Source: Heterodera schachtii (lineage: Eukaryota; Nematoda; Chromadorea; Rhabditida; Heteroderidae). Taken from it: a stretch of 64,000 nucleotides of DNA. Location: the NCBI GenBank assembly GCA_023374025.1, contig SIJG01000186.1:20815-84814 (forward strand), in the 5' to 3' direction. The translations under genes were made by a program, and so were the position numbers. Each line of letters starts with the position of its first letter. Positions within the stretch are counted from its first letter, which is position 1. The notes beneath the pieces were generated by a model. That model had not been told where the DNA came from and searched no databases. It worked only from the letters and a program-made list of their open reading frames with translations. This document shows positions 23,376-35,567 of this stretch, one piece after another.

Positions 23376-24004
23376 GGGGGGGGGGCGGAAGTTTTGGCAC
23401 CAGAAATTTGGGCACCGGAAGTTTGGGCACCAAATTAAGGATTTAAAAAATAAAAATATTTTCAATTGTCTATAAATTGCAACCATCTAATTTAAAACCA
23501 TAATAGATTTAATAAAGTTAGGAATAGAAAGTTTTCTTAACGAATATTCACTCGATTTAAGCATGCTTGTTTTGCTAAACTCATTACCTTAATTCTATAT
23601 TAATGCCATACATATGTATTATTTGTAATTTATAACATTACAAGGCTCGGTCCAAGACTTAAAATTTTATGAGTTTAAATTGAATTAGACGGGTCTCTTG
23701 TTTATTTCGGGCCCAACTAAGCCGGTATTGAGGTCTAAGTCCAAAAAGAACTAGTACACGTTTAACTCTACGTTTAAACAACTGCAAAAATGACTAAATA
23801 ATAAGATTGCCAAGTTTCCATACATAAATTTTTTGATTTTCAAGAACATATAATTTTAAGACACAAGGGTTGTTAAAATTTACTAAATTTTAATGATTTA
23901 TATAACATTTTATATATTTATTTTGTTTTATTTTTTGAAATCCCTCCCTCTGGTGCCCAAACTTCCCGGTGCCCGAATTTCTGGTGCCCAAACTTCATGT
24001 CGCC
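23376..24004. mobile_element. non-autonomous transposon with tandem-repeat TIRs
   Basis: The left end is a G-tract and then GGAAGTTTTGGCACCAGAAA, with ~16-bp units GGAAGTTTGGGCACCA. The right end has three inverted units (GGTGCCCAAACTTCC) and finishes GTCGCC. Perfect 8-bp duplication TTTAAAAT at 23368-23375 and 24005-24012. The duplicate locus near 7,110-7,125 (ACATTAAAATCAGAGATT) lacks it. AT-rich interior, no gene. Confidence 0.82.
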
Positions 24005-24437
24005 TTTAAAATAAGAGATTTTACACTTTCTTTTTTTGGAAATGAATGTCTAATAATTTTTTTTTTTGATTTTGTTTCCGTACCGCATTTTGTCCTTATT
24101 TTCGCTGTTTGTGTGGCCAAGTGGTTTTTCGGTTTTGCTCATTCCCTTTCTTCTCAGGTTCAATTCCAAAAAACATCACTTTTTTTTCTTGGTATTTCTT
24201 CATGACCCGGTTAGACCAACAGTTTGAACCCGAATCAAATCCGGATTCTTTTTTGTCCAGAAATACCTTTTGTCCTTTGCCCTCTCCTCTTTACCCAGCA
24301 GCAGATGGAGTTCGACCTTTAATTATAGAAATCCTCCATTTTTAATAATTTCCAAATGGTTTTACCTTTTTTAGCATTGACTTTTTAATTAGTTGTTTAA
24401 TTGCCCTCATTGTCAATTTATTCCTGAAAAACGCCTC

Positions 24438-26954
24438 ATGTTTAAAAGTTTGGTGGATCGGATGAAAGTTTTGTTGACCAAGGCCAAAGGGGCGGACATT
24501 CACTTTTTAGTTGGGGAGGGAGAGGAGAGAGAGGCGAGTTGGTCCAATAAAATTTTAAATTAAATAATAATTATTTTATATTTAATTAAAATTATTTTTT
24601 CCCTATTTCCAATTTCATTTTTTCTTTCTTTTTAAGCTTCTCAAAGCGCACAAATGCATTATGGTGAATGCTTCGGATGTGTTCGAATCGATGTTCCGTT
24701 TTGATGGCCAAAACGAAAAGGAAAAAAGTAAAAAAAAAAAATGGAAAACCCTTTATAATTTAAATAAATAAATTAATATTTTTTAATTTTAGCTTCCGCC
24801 GATTGTCCTCCCGTAATTGAGCTGCCCGATGTTGAAGCAGCAGCGTTCAAAGTGCTGCTCAGCTTTATTTATGCGGAAGATTTGAGCGAATTGAACGGAG
24901 ACAATGCCATGGCAGTGCTTTACGCCGGTGGAAATATTTCGATAAATAATTAAATATTTTTTTCAATTTAAATCATTTTATCTAATAAATACAACATCTC
25001 TCTGCTGGTCAGGGCCTTCTAAGACTTACCCATTAATCAATTGGCCAATGTTTTTCTCGCTTTTGACCAGTCTCGCCTCCTCAATCAAACAGTAAAATTT
25101 TAAAAAATTCAATTAACTCATTTTAATTTTATTTTCCAGGATTTCTCTCGTCGCTGCTTGGATTATATTGACAAAAATGCGGAATCGCTGTTGCATTCGG
25201 AGCAATTTTTGCAAATTGATCAAAATTTGTTGTGCGAAATTTTTGGACGCGACCAATTGGAAATCTGTGGAGAAATGTCAATTTGGAAAGCTGTAAACAA
25301 TTGGCATTTAAACATTACTATAAAAGCGGGCTTTCACCCGATTTTTTTACCAAATTGTTAACTATTTTAAATTGCTTTTTTTCTGTCATTTCGTAGGCAC
25401 TCCGTTGGGCCGACGCGCAGTGCCGTCCAAATGGCATCGGAAGCTCCGCAGAAAATCATCGCGCTATGCTCGGCTCGGCACTGTTCCAAATTTGTTTTTC
25501 TCTCATCTCAAAGAATGCATTTGACCAAAATATTAATAGGGTTTTGTTTTGTGTTTGGTATTATTTTTCATTCTTTTACAGCTTCGTCCGACGGACTGTT
25601 TTCGGACGAAAAGTCGGGCATTTGCCATTTCCATTCCGACGTGTGCTCTGTCGGAATTTGCACGAGAGAAAGTGGGGGAGTGAACGGAGCAACGACGGCA
25701 TTATGTACATAAAGGGTTTGCCATGGAAAATATTGGCAAAAGCGATGAGAAATAATGACACCGACGAAAAATGCCTGGGCATTTTCTTTTGGTGCACCGC
25801 CCCGAAAGAAGGTGGAATAATTGAATTGAATTTAAAACATTATTTATTGCATTTAAGACCCGAATTAAAGCTGCAAATGTTCGGCAACTTTTCGAATCGT
25901 TTCGCATTTGAATAAAGTGTGGAATAGGACGAGACAATTGCCCGAAAGGACTTTTAGCAATGTGTCCAACCAATGGGGCACCATTTTCATTGATTTTGAA
26001 GTGAGCGCAATTGGAAGGAATGCCATTAATTAACAAAATTTAAAATGTCAATTTGAGGAATTAATGGAGCCGTGCTATGGGATGTATGATAAAAAGGGAG
26101 CCGGAAAATCCGACACTGGAAAATCCGACACCGGAAAATCCGACACTGGAAAATCCGACACAAGCAGAAAATCCGACACCGATGGAAAATCCGACACTAG
26201 CGGAAGATCCGGCACTGGAAAATCCGACAACAACTTTAAATTTTAAAAATAATTTTGATTGTTTGAGTTAATATCTGCCTAGGTTTACCATATTCTCGAA
26301 TTGAATTTACAGAGAATTGTTTTTATTTAAATCAATTTTTTCACTAAAAATGGTCTGATCAGCTTCGGTTGCCTGGGGAGGATTAGGTCCAGGTGAATTC
26401 TCATGATTTTGCCCTCCAGCAGAAGACATTGACAAACTCAGGGGTGGGTTGGAACCGTATGATTCGAGAACAGAGGACGGTATGGCATGCAAAATGGAGA
26501 ATATCCCCCCCCCCCATATGCTAAAAACTGTTAAGCACTTAATTTATATTCTCGATTCCAAGGATCACAGAGACTATTTTAATTATTTTTTTTGAGATAA
26601 TCAAAAAAGGGCATACAAAAAATATAAATATATATGCCTACCTTAGATTAGATAGATTATGGCAATAAAATATTTATTTTGGATAACTTCAGTACTGTAA
26701 CTTTATTATATGTATTTTGAACATTAACTCAAAGAATCAAAAAATTATTTTGAAAATTTAAAGTTGGTGTCGGATTTTCCAGCGGTGTCGGATTTTCCGC
26801 TTGTGTCGGATTTTCCAGAGTCGGATTTTCCAGAGTCGGATTTTCCGGTGTCGGATTTTCCAGTGTCGGATTTTCCTAGAGCCGATGTCACTACAGAAAA
26901 GGGACGAAGCGAAGCGAACAAGATTGTCAGATGCAATTACTAACCACCCATTAA
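24438..26954 (+). pseudogene. BTB-BACK-MATH pseudogene E
   Basis: Exons 24438-24533 (GADIHFLVGEGEERE, GC donor GAG|GCGAGT), 24637-24727 (HKCIMVNASDVFESMF), 24793-24927 (VAVLYAG-type end of BTB), about 24,995-25,091, 25140-25292 (BACK, FLQIDQNLLCEIFGRDQL), 25397-25536 (LRWADAQCRPNG), 25582-25811 (MYIKGLPWKILAKAM, CLGIFFWCTAPKEG), 25858-26000 and 26058-26095 with its end at about 26,892-26,954. Disabling changes: no AG acceptor and an in-frame TAA after LLVRAF in exon 4; lost donor after exon 6; frame changes before RSNDG; the conserved Trp of WSC changed to stop (AAT-TAA-AGC); and a repeat-flanked transposon inside the last exon. It is the more complete partner of fragment D and not expected to make a protein. 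Confidence 0.82.
26096..26880. mobile_element. non-autonomous transposon with 15-bp tandem-repeat TIRs
   Basis: About nine units of GGAAAATCCGACACC at 26,098-26,232 face seven inverted units (GTGTCGGATTTTCC) at 26,765-26,877. It is inserted in the last exon of pseudogene E: the intact counterpart in D reads DKKGDKVTLAAIDYRKGT across this point. About 20 bp of target were lost and only a weak GAGCCG duplication remains, so the boundaries are less sure. Open frames through the array (Lys-Ser-Asp-Thr repeats) are artefacts. Confidence 0.78.
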
Positions 26955-27247
26955 TAACTAATTAATTGATTAGTCTTAATTATATTGCATCAAATCATCA
27001 TATTTTTGGAAATTTTGAATTAAATTATTATAATTTACTCAACATGTAAAGTTGGCATTTCCTAGCGATACCCTAATGATTGTGACTGGGATTAAATGGA
27101 TTACAAGCTAGAATTAAACTGGTGCGAGACCCAGACCGGGATTGGTTCCGGAACTCCGGCTTTCTTTTCAGGTCCCGGACAATCCCAGTCTCGAATGAAA
27201 TTTAGTATTTAGCGAAGCTCGAAGTATCCTCTAATTTGGTGCTATGT

Positions 27248-27362
27248 GATTTTGACAATGATTGATCTCGACAGTGAGTGATCTCCGCGTGATTTCGACA
27301 ATGAGTGATTCCGACAGTATCAAAAAATTGTGAATTCGACAAAGTGATTTCGACAGTAATTT
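27248..27362. repeat. one-sided array of GTGATTTCGACAG-type repeats
   Basis: Degenerate direct repeats of GTGATTTCGACAATGA/GTGATTCCGACAG. They resemble the terminal unit GTGATTTCGTCAG of the element at 1868-2647, but no inverted partner was found nearby. Probably a remnant transposon end. Confidence 0.5.
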
Positions 27363-28954
27363 TTAAAATATGTAAAGAGTTAGAGCCTAAAAATGAAGTA
27401 ATATGAGGATATTATTCAAAAACTCTTAACAAACTCTTTCAGCTAATCAAAATTTACACTGATTCGTAAAGAAGTAAAACAGTTAAAAATAAAAATATAC
27501 AAAATTTTGGCTTTTCTGCAGTTTTCAAGCTTTTACTTTTTACGTTTTGCTTAATCGTTTGGAAAAGTCTTACAAATATTTTTTCGAAACAAAGAGCTTC
27601 AATGAAACCACAAGTTTTTTTTAATTTGACCAAAATAAAACTTTTTCTAAGCATTAATGCTGGTGAATCCCTTTTAAATTTAATTATTACAAACACCCAT
27701 ATTTTTGTCGCTTCGTCATAGCACCGGTTAGTCGGGATCCCGATCCGACAAAGTGAGTGGAACATCAAAGGGGGAAGAGTTTATATAAGCTAACAATAAG
27801 TCATGGGGCGGGGAGAGAGAGTATTAAGGGACCGTCCCAGGTAAAGCAAAAATATGAAAAGACAGGAGGGGCCAAACTAACAAAAGAATAACAATTGGTC
27901 ACCTATTTAACTACCTAACATAAGAAAAAAGAGCAAAAATCTCTTCGTAAATTAGCAACGATTTAATTAATTAATTAAATTAATTCATAATGAAATAAAA
28001 AATTTTAAGTATCGCTTACTACCCCATAAAATGTTTATAAGTCATTAATCGCGAAATTTAATGCCAATCTCTCCTTCTCAATGTGGTTGGTTATACCTTA
28101 ATTTTTCCTACAGCATTTTGTGTTATTTGGCATATGATTTAAATGAATCGCTTTCAATCCTCCTCTACTATTGTTAAATGTTTTTTTAATCACTTGTACA
28201 ATTACAAATTTTGCCCATTTTTTGGCGTTCACTTTACGCAATTCATCTGTCGTTGATTCGGCGCTGATCAGCCAGGCGACTTACCATCACTGATCACTGA
28301 TCGAAGGATCAAGTTTTTTGGTGAGAGGGCACCGAAAATGAACGTCGTTTTTTTGATTTTATTTACGAATTAATTATTTTAAATTTTGTTATAAATCATC
28401 TACCGATCATCTTAATTGCCGCATTTTATCACAAAATAATATGATATTAAAAACTAATTGTTCATAAGTTATTTTTATTAAATGAAATAATTATATTTAA
28501 AATTAATTACTTTTTCAATAAAATTAAACAAATAAATGGAATAAATTATTTGTATGATGAGTCATAGATAACAATTTTTAGCGAAAAGCGGCGCTTCCCC
28601 CCTCCCAATCCGATGGTTCGGCTTAATCACCCACAAAACATTCATTTACATAAAACAATGTTTTCCCATTTTCAAATATTTTTACTGCTTTTATTGCATC
28701 GGCGTGTCCTTTAACAGAAATTCCCATTCTTTTCCATTTCAACTTTTTTTTTTGGTTTTTATTATTTTTAAATAACTTTTATTTTATTTTATTAAAATGC
28801 ATCGTGATCATACGGAAAGGAATAAAAATGATTATTCCCTTCACCAATTGCCATCTCACGAGTGTTAAGCATATTAATCGCTTAAATTTAATTCATTTAG
28901 ACAGTTCAAAGCCACTCCCCTCCATTCCAATCTTTTGATTGTCCGCCGATTAAC
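27363..28954. other. AT-rich intergenic region
   Basis: No exon set or repeat structure that I can support. Open frames here, such as 27,454-27,768 on the minus strand, lack any domain and sit in low-complexity sequence. Confidence 0.45.
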
Positions 28955-29428
28955 ATGCTTCTTCTTCGCTCTGTCCCTCTTCTGTCCGCTTGCCTTTCCT
29001 TCTTTGGCTTCCTTTTGCCTCCTCCCATTGGTGCAAAAAAAAAGAATGCAAATTTCGGCAAAAAACACTTTCATTCCCAATTTCTTAGTCGGCCTGCAAT
29101 GCAAGCAGTACCCCGAGCAGGAGCCGGGCACAAAGTTCAGCACCGCACCAAAGGAAGTGGACTGTGAAGGGAAAAAACGACATATGCACGGTCACGAACT
29201 GCAAGGACGAGTCGAATGGTCGACAAAAATTAAAATAATAAATTTGAATATAATTTGAAATTGCTTCTTTTTTTTTGAGTCGCCATTCCATGGTACACAC
29301 ACGGCGACTGTGACGTTGAGAGTCGTTTTAGCTGCGAAAAATTGGGGGCACAGTGCACGGCCAAAGGTGGCACTTTTTGTTGCTACACATGCAAAGAAGA
29401 CCTGTGCAACAAGGAGGACATTTGGTAA
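28955..29428 (+). pseudogene. small secreted Ly6-like (three-finger) protein, one frameshift
   Basis: Exons 28955-29030 (signal peptide MLLLRSVPLLSACLSFFGF...), 29089-29218 and 29280-29428 (TAA). After an expected cleavage near GLQC, the mature part has the pattern LQCKQYPEQ, VDCEG, DICTVTNCKDESN, DCDVESRFSCEKL, QCTAKGGTFCCYTCKEDLCN, which is a Ly6/uPAR-type fold with the closing CC...C...CN. Splice phases agree throughout except for one base: a run of six A after GAAGGG must be five for the second exon to stay open. That is either an assembly error in a homopolymer or a recent inactivating mutation. The protein would be about 117 residues, secreted or GPI-less; no membrane anchor follows. 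The family assignment is inference from the cysteine pattern. Confidence 0.65.
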
Positions 29429-29707
29429 AAAAGCGAAGTGATCAATTAATGTATTACCGAGAAAAACAGTCGAAAATGCCATTTGTGACTGGCAACCAAC
29501 CATTTATTTAGTGGGGAAAGGGTAATTTTTAAATGGAGCGAAAGTTAATGATCAGCAATTAGTGAGAATGGGAGGAAGCTGACCGCTGACGTCATCCAAT
29601 CTTTTTTGACCGATTGGTTTTTGCATTCATTCTTAATAAACCGAGAGCATAAGGAATATAAATTCGAAAATTTCCTAACTATTTTTTGAGTCCTAACACC
29701 GCTGCGA

Positions 29708-29931
29708 TGCGTGCCGGACAGCAGGTGATCGCACTTGTGGTGCCGTTGTTGGTCGCTGTGTTTGCGATCCGTGCCGCCAAAAGTTTAATTACCTTATTTT
29801 GTACCAATTAAATTTTTGTCCATTTTCATCGAAGTCGGCTTTTGAGAATGGACATTGGACGACGCTTTTGCTGCGCAAGAACAAACAGTGCCAAAATTTT
29901 GAGAAAGTACCAAAAAATGTGACCAATTTTT
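29708..29931 (+). CDS. possible small secreted peptide
   Basis: ATG at 29,708 opens MRAGQQVIALVVPLLVAVF, a good signal peptide, followed by Arg-Ala-Ala-Lys and a possible donor. A downstream segment (29,836-29,931) reads SAFENGHWTTLLLRKNKQCQ and ends in TAA, but the joining phase is not clean with the obvious donor. It may be a fragment of another small secreted gene. No family recognised. Confidence 0.3.
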
Positions 29932-30412
29932 AAGGGTTTAATAATTATTATAATTTATAAATATATGTATCATTTATATTATTTATTGATTATATTTTTG
30001 TAAAAAGTGCTTATTTATTGCAATACCTTAAGAATTGTAAATTAAATGTTTCACTCATTTGGCAATTCCGTAAAAAATAAATACTAAAATAAACTTTTAA
30101 ATCTATCAGGGATAAAATTCCAAAAAATTTTGAAACCTTAAAATCCAATTGAAACCCTCATAAATTTAATCAGTGATTATCCTTTAATCTCAAAAAGAAT
30201 GAAAATGAAAGAGAAACCAAAGGAAAATATCAGTTGAAAAGGGACAGACAAAACAATGGAAAATTTACATAATTTACAAAAAAAACGACACTTTAGGCCC
30301 GGTCCTAGCTAAAAGGAAAAGATTGAAAGATAGAAAAAAATTTATAGTGCAAAAAAGTTCAAATCCCCGGTCGAAATTTGTCATCAATCCCAAAAGTGTG
30401 GCTTCCTTTTCT
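29932..30412. other. intergenic, no gene seen
   Basis: AT-rich sequence between the small secreted genes and the 3' end of the minus-strand gene. No repeat structure noted. Confidence 0.45.
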
Positions 30413-32899
30413 TCACAGTCCTTGGATCTGTTCCAGAACATTGCTCATTTTGGTCACTTGGCCGACGGAATGGAAGGCCTTCCAAGTGAGCTCAATGTAC
30501 AAAAGTTCGGTCTTCAGTTCATCGATTTCTGAAGCAGCGACACTCAGCGCAACAACGAGAAGACCCTGAGAATTTGGGATTAAAATAAAATTAAAAAATA
30601 GGGAACCCATTTTATTAATTTGTTTAATTAGGGACTGAAAAAGAAACACAAAATTCGGTGAACGCATCGAATTTCATTTTTTTTATATATATAGCTGTTC
30701 GTTCGGAAATTGGCAAAAACAAAGAAGTAAAAAGCAAAATCTATAATTTTACAGACTACTTTAGCCATGATTCGTAATCAATGCCAAATTACCCCCTCTC
30801 CCCCCGTTTTAATTTGTCTAATTACCGTCCCAATTTGCGCTTCGTCTGCTTGCACATTTTCGTTCTTCACAACGGCGTTGGATTGAGCAAAAGCATTTTG
30901 CAAATTGGTGATGAAATGGTTGGAAAGTGATGGATAATCTTTGGCCAATTTGTCCACTCCAAATTTGTCCAAATTTATGCCCAATTTCTGTGCCATTCTT
31001 TTTTGGAGAAAGATCAAATGCTCTTCAGTCGTTTCAACAATTTGCTCCAGTTTTTCCAATTCTTCATCAGAAATGAACTGATTTTCTAATAAAAAAACAG
31101 TTTAAATAAAAAGTAATTAAATGGCGTCATTTTTTAAAATTAATATTTTTGGATTGCCAAATCATTGATTTTTATAAATGAATTCACGAATTATTGTACA
31201 ATTAAATTAATAGCAAATGGTATTTTTTAATTTAATTATTCTCACTTTTTGCCCATTTGCCAATTTTTTTGACTTGCTTCAGATTTTCCTTGGCAATTTT
31301 AATGCCGCCGTAAAATTGGCCCACACTTTTCACATAGCGCGTTACCTTTCGGTTCACCATTTTCCACATGAATTCCAATTTCTCAGTTTCATGAGTTTCA
31401 TTTTTGCGGAAATCAAGGAAAATGTCCAAAATGGCAGGAGTGCCCTTGAAACTGAAATGAAAATGAAAAATGTTTGGTGTTAAATCAAATTAATAACATA
31501 CCAAAAAAAAGAAATAAAAAATTAATAATAAAAAAAAGATAAAAACAAAATGAATTATTTTTAATATTATCAATTGAAAAGGCAAACATTTATATATAAA
31601 AATGGCGAAACTATAAAATGGAATAACTCAAGTATTCAAAAAATTTCAAAAATTCATAAAAACCGTAAATTTTTGTCAATACGATTAAATTTTAGTGGAG
31701 GAATTTTTTGAAAAATTATACTTTGGCATGAATTTATTGAAAATCTTTAGCTCAATTCTTAGGGGGTGTGCTTCTTTCCATCTTTGTTAAGCATTTTCTG
31801 AAATGCCAAACAGGCATTTCGATACATAATGTCAAAATAGGGTCAAAAGAGCCCCAATTATTAACAAGTTTTTAAGGGTGGTGGCCACCCAATTGGTCTC
31901 TCCCGTAAAAGGCACACAAAAACTCTCAGCTTTTTAAAAATGCCAATGTTTTCCATTAGTCGCCCCTCACCTTTTGCCAATTTGGTCACAGAAGGTGCTC
32001 AAACTTTGCACAGTTTCGTCCACTTGTGCCATTTCCTCATCCACCGTAAATGGCTGCTTTTGCTCTTCCATCCAATTGACCAACACTTTTTTCAGTTCCT
32101 TCTTTTGCTGTTCGTTCAATCCTTCAGGTGCATTCTTCAGGAACTTGGCCAGCTGCAGGAAAATCAGCCTTGGAAACATCTCAAGATCATCATCCAGGTC
32201 GAGGAGTTGCTCATCGTCCGATTGGACGGCCATCTCCCATTTCAGAGACTCGCCCATTTCCAGCAGTTGTTGCACCTGACTCTTCGGGTCCAACTCCTCC
32301 TCGGCTTCAGCTTCCGCAACTGCTTCAACATCTACCTCCATATTCTCAATGATTTCCGGCGTTGCTGGCTGTTCGACATTCGGTGCTGCGGGGTTGGGCT
32401 TAATTTTCTTAAAATTATTAAATTATAATTATCGAAAGCGTTTCATTCGCAACTTACAAATTAGCATTGTCATTCAATTATGATTTTATCATCCCAAATT
32501 GACCCCCGCCAGTGAATGACTTTAATTAATCCATCTTCGAACTTTGCCCACCTTTTTTCCTTCTTTGTCCGTGTGTTCACCCGTCATATATTCATCCTAA
32601 AAACAATTATTAATACTAATTGGAATGAAATTAATCGCTCACTGCTTCTGCGGATGTCAGCGCGAGTGATCGTTTTCTCGGAGTTAAACTCAAACTTCGG
32701 TTTAGCTGCTTTTCCGTTTTTGCATCCTCATTTTTCTTATTCTTAAATTTATTAAATTTAAATTATTAAAATTAATTAAACAAAATCATACTCTGGAGTT
32801 GACTGATGACGTCGACCTTCGAACTGAAGGTTTCCCTGCGTCGGTGTATAGCGAAAGTGCGCACAGCACAATGAAAAGTGTTAGCAATTTTTGACTCAT
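30413..32899 (-). CDS. secreted acidic/helical protein, unrecognised family
   Basis: Seven exons with continuous phase on the minus strand: 32899-32792 (signal peptide MSQKLLTLFIVLCALSLYTD), about 32,733-32,643 (Lys/Arg-rich), about 32,593-32,545, about 32,409-31,968 (acidic: EAVAEAEAEEELDPKS, then LLDLDDDLEMFPRLIFLQ and VLVNWMEEQKQPF), about 31,451-31,248 (FKGTPAILDIFLDFRKNE), about 31,086-30,824 (DEELEKLEQIVETTEEHL) and 30,569-30,413 (ELKTELLYIELTWKAFH, TGA). About 440 residues, mostly helical, with no transmembrane segment after the signal peptide. I do not recognise the family. In a plant parasite such a protein is a candidate secreted effector, but nothing in the sequence proves this. 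Confidence 0.72.
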
Positions 32900-33026
32900 T
32901 TTGCCTATCGTCGAATTAATTTTATTTTATAATAGAAATATTTGCAAATAAAATAAAAAATTATAAAATTTTAATAATAAAAGAGAAAATGATTTTCTCA
33001 TTAATGTTTGCCTATTTATTTGCATA

Positions 33027-33041
33027 ATGCCACGTATGCCA
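33027..33041. promoter_or_regulatory. paired ATGCCA motifs upstream of the secreted gene
   Basis: Two ATGCCA hexamers (33027-33032, 33036-33041) lie about 130-140 bp upstream of the start of the minus-strand secreted gene. ATGCCA is the dorsal-gland promoter motif reported for Globodera effectors. A hexamer pair can occur by chance, so this is suggestive only. Confidence 0.3.
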
Positions 33042-33325
33042 GCTTATAATATTTTACATTAAAAATTGGGGAAATCTTACGTAAATGATCTTATGGTTTT
33101 ATCCATGGCTTTTCAATTGTAATGAAATTGACATTATTGATTTGAAAATATAATAATATGAAAAAAATAATAAAATAATTTTTTTGGTTATTAGTTGCGG
33201 TGTTGAAATAGCCAAATTAAACGGTATTTCATGGACCAATTCTTATACGAGTAAAGTCGATTATACCAATATCTATTGTTTTTTATAGTATTGTATAAAC
33301 ACATCTCACAGTTGGGTGCATAAAG

Positions 33326-33928
33326 GGGGCTCCCGGACAATCGAACAGTGGACAATCCGACAGTAAAACACACAAAAAGATAAGAAAATGCCGTCGCCGA
33401 ACGGGACCGATTGTGCCGTATCAAGAAAAAAAAGTGGGTTTTTGGGAATAACCCTAAAATCAAAAGATATGAATGTGTGATTAGTATCGAAGGTGTGGAA
33501 CAGGTCATTCAACAGCCAATTTCGTTTTGTTCGTTCACCATTAAGCTACTTTGTCAAAAAATGAAAGAAGGTAGGCATTGGAATTTGATTGTTCAAGATT
33601 TCACCAATAATTCACAGGACGGCATTCGTGTGCGGGAATGGCAAGAAAAAGCGCTTATGTTCAACAAATGTGCAACCGTCGCTTATAAAATGCCAAATCC
33701 AAATTATTTTGCAACGAAATCTTGTTTTAGATTTTAGACTGCATTCGCACTTTTTTTTTATCTGCCTATTTTTCTTTTTTGTTGATGTGGCACAATCGCT
33801 ACCCTTCGGCGATGGCATTTTCTTGTCTTTTTGTGTCTTATACTGTCAGAATGTCCATTCTCCGATCGTCCACCTCTGTCAGATTGTCCTAACTGTCGGA
33901 TTGTCAACTGTCAGATTGTCCGGGGGCC
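33326..33928. mobile_element. non-autonomous transposon with tandem-repeat TIRs
   Basis: Ends GGGGCTCCCGGACAATCG and, inverted, GGCCCCCGGACAATCTGAC. The unit is about CGGACAATCCGACAGT, with two copies left and about five inverted copies right, and the arms extend inward (AAGATAAGAAAATGCC and CGGACGGGACC-like blocks pair across the element). Perfect 8-bp duplication GCATAAAG at 33318-33325 and 33929-33936. The middle holds a 100-residue open frame (see next entry). Confidence 0.82.
33436..33737 (+). CDS. open frame inside the 33.3-kb transposon, unknown
   Basis: A continuous frame reads FGNNPKIKRYECVISIEGVE, then MKEGRHWNLIVQDFTNNSQD, then MPNPNYFATKSCF, and stops at 33,737. Its composition is protein-like, unlike the flanking repeat, so it could be captured host sequence or a remnant of a transposon gene. 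No start codon context or domain is recognised. Confidence 0.3.
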
Positions 33929-33969
33929 GCATAAAGCACGATGAATCCGTATAATAAGTAGAGACCGGA

Positions 33970-35567
33970 CGGGGCCGGCTGGCTTTACCGGGCCCGGAAT
34001 TGGTCTAAACCAGATCCCGGACATTTTGACAGGGCTAAAACGGGCCTTAAATTTCGCCAGAACTGCCCCATATTTGAAAATTAATACATACCTATTACAA
34101 ACTTTAAGAAAATTAATTTATCTAAATTTTAAACAATTTGGGTTAAATTAAAATCACTCGGTTTTACTATAAGTAAATTAATCCCAAGCTAAAATAGAAG
34201 ACTAAATAATTTTTTTAATTTATAAATCAATTTTCCAAAAATTTGGAAAAAGCCCGGTTCCGGCGGGCACCTGGCCAAAATTTTGGGCCGGGACTCTTAA
34301 ACAATAAACTAATACAGGTAATCATTTTGTAGTTTAATTGAAAAAACCTTGGTACAAAACTTTGAAAAAAATATACATTATGGAATTCATTCAAAATCGC
34401 TTAATCAGACATTTTAGTAATAAATCTATCATCAAAAGCAGCCGATTTCCAAATTATTTTCTTTCAGCTTGTCCGACTCAAAATGACAGAGTCAGGGTTA
34501 GCTTCAGCTGGGTTTAACATTTACTGCTATTTGTGAACCGGATAGATCAGATTTTTCCTGGTTCTTAGTGTTTTGGGGTTTGCTTTGCCCATGCTTTGTT
34601 CAGATTTCATAAATCAGAAAAAGAAATTTAATGTTAATTGTATTTATATTTATTTTTAAATTAATTCTTTTGAATTCATCGCAAAGGTGAGCAAAATGTT
34701 TTATTCTTGAAAATGAAACAAATTTTGTACAGTGATTGGTGCCGCTTGGCTGCGTCGTCTAACACTTCTGAATATTATCGTCTGAAAAATACCTAAAATA
34801 TCGCCGAAAATTTTGATTTCAAATTCTAACATGGATGTACCTTTTTTATTATTAAATTATATAGAAAATAACGTATAAACAAGATGGAAATATATCAAAA
34901 ATTGCAGAATTTTTTTTCTTGAATCACCAAGTTTTTTTTAAAATACTATTCAGTTATTTTTTTCATTATGTGAAATTTATCCATTTTATTGTGACCCATC
35001 TTTCTTTTTACATTATTTTGTTTACTATTATTTTACTAGGATTAAAAATAAATATTTTATCCTTGTTTTGTGTTATAATTAGTTAAATGATGAACAAATT
35101 ATATTTAATCGGCTTTTTCTTAAGAGAGAAAACGTAAATTTGTTTCCTTTCCGTTTACACTTCCTTATTTTTTGCTTTCTATTATTATTTTTTTTTACTT
35201 TGATGCCCCTTAGTTTAAATGATGATCAAATGAAACCATTCACTTTTGGGCGTTTCTATTGACATTTGTCAAATTGGGGTGGGCACCAGCGGAATAAAAC
35301 AGGCTCAAAATAGTTTAAAAAGGCCACCACTCTTCACAATTACTTATTATTTTTTGATCAGTATGATTTACCATCATTTTTGATCAAAAAACATTATATA
35401 AAATGTAACAAAAAATAGGAAAATTTATTACCGCATTTTACGAAAAATTCTCTTGCAAAAGGAAATAACCTTCGTTCATTTTATGTTTGATTATTCAAAA
35501 GAAAGTAAATTCTTTTTATTCACGCAATAAATTTTTAATAATAAAATTAAACATTTTAGAAATTCAA
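33970..35567. other. AT-rich intergenic region
   Basis: No supportable exon. It contains a GC-rich patch at 33,960-34,030 and short homopolymers only, and includes the presumed promoter of the large repeat gene at 35,568. Confidence 0.45.

Noticed and set aside
26064..26271. Lys-Ser-Asp-Thr-Gly repeat open frame
   Set aside because: Created by the 15-bp array of the transposon inserted in pseudogene E; the matching array at 26.8 kb shows the same on the other strand.
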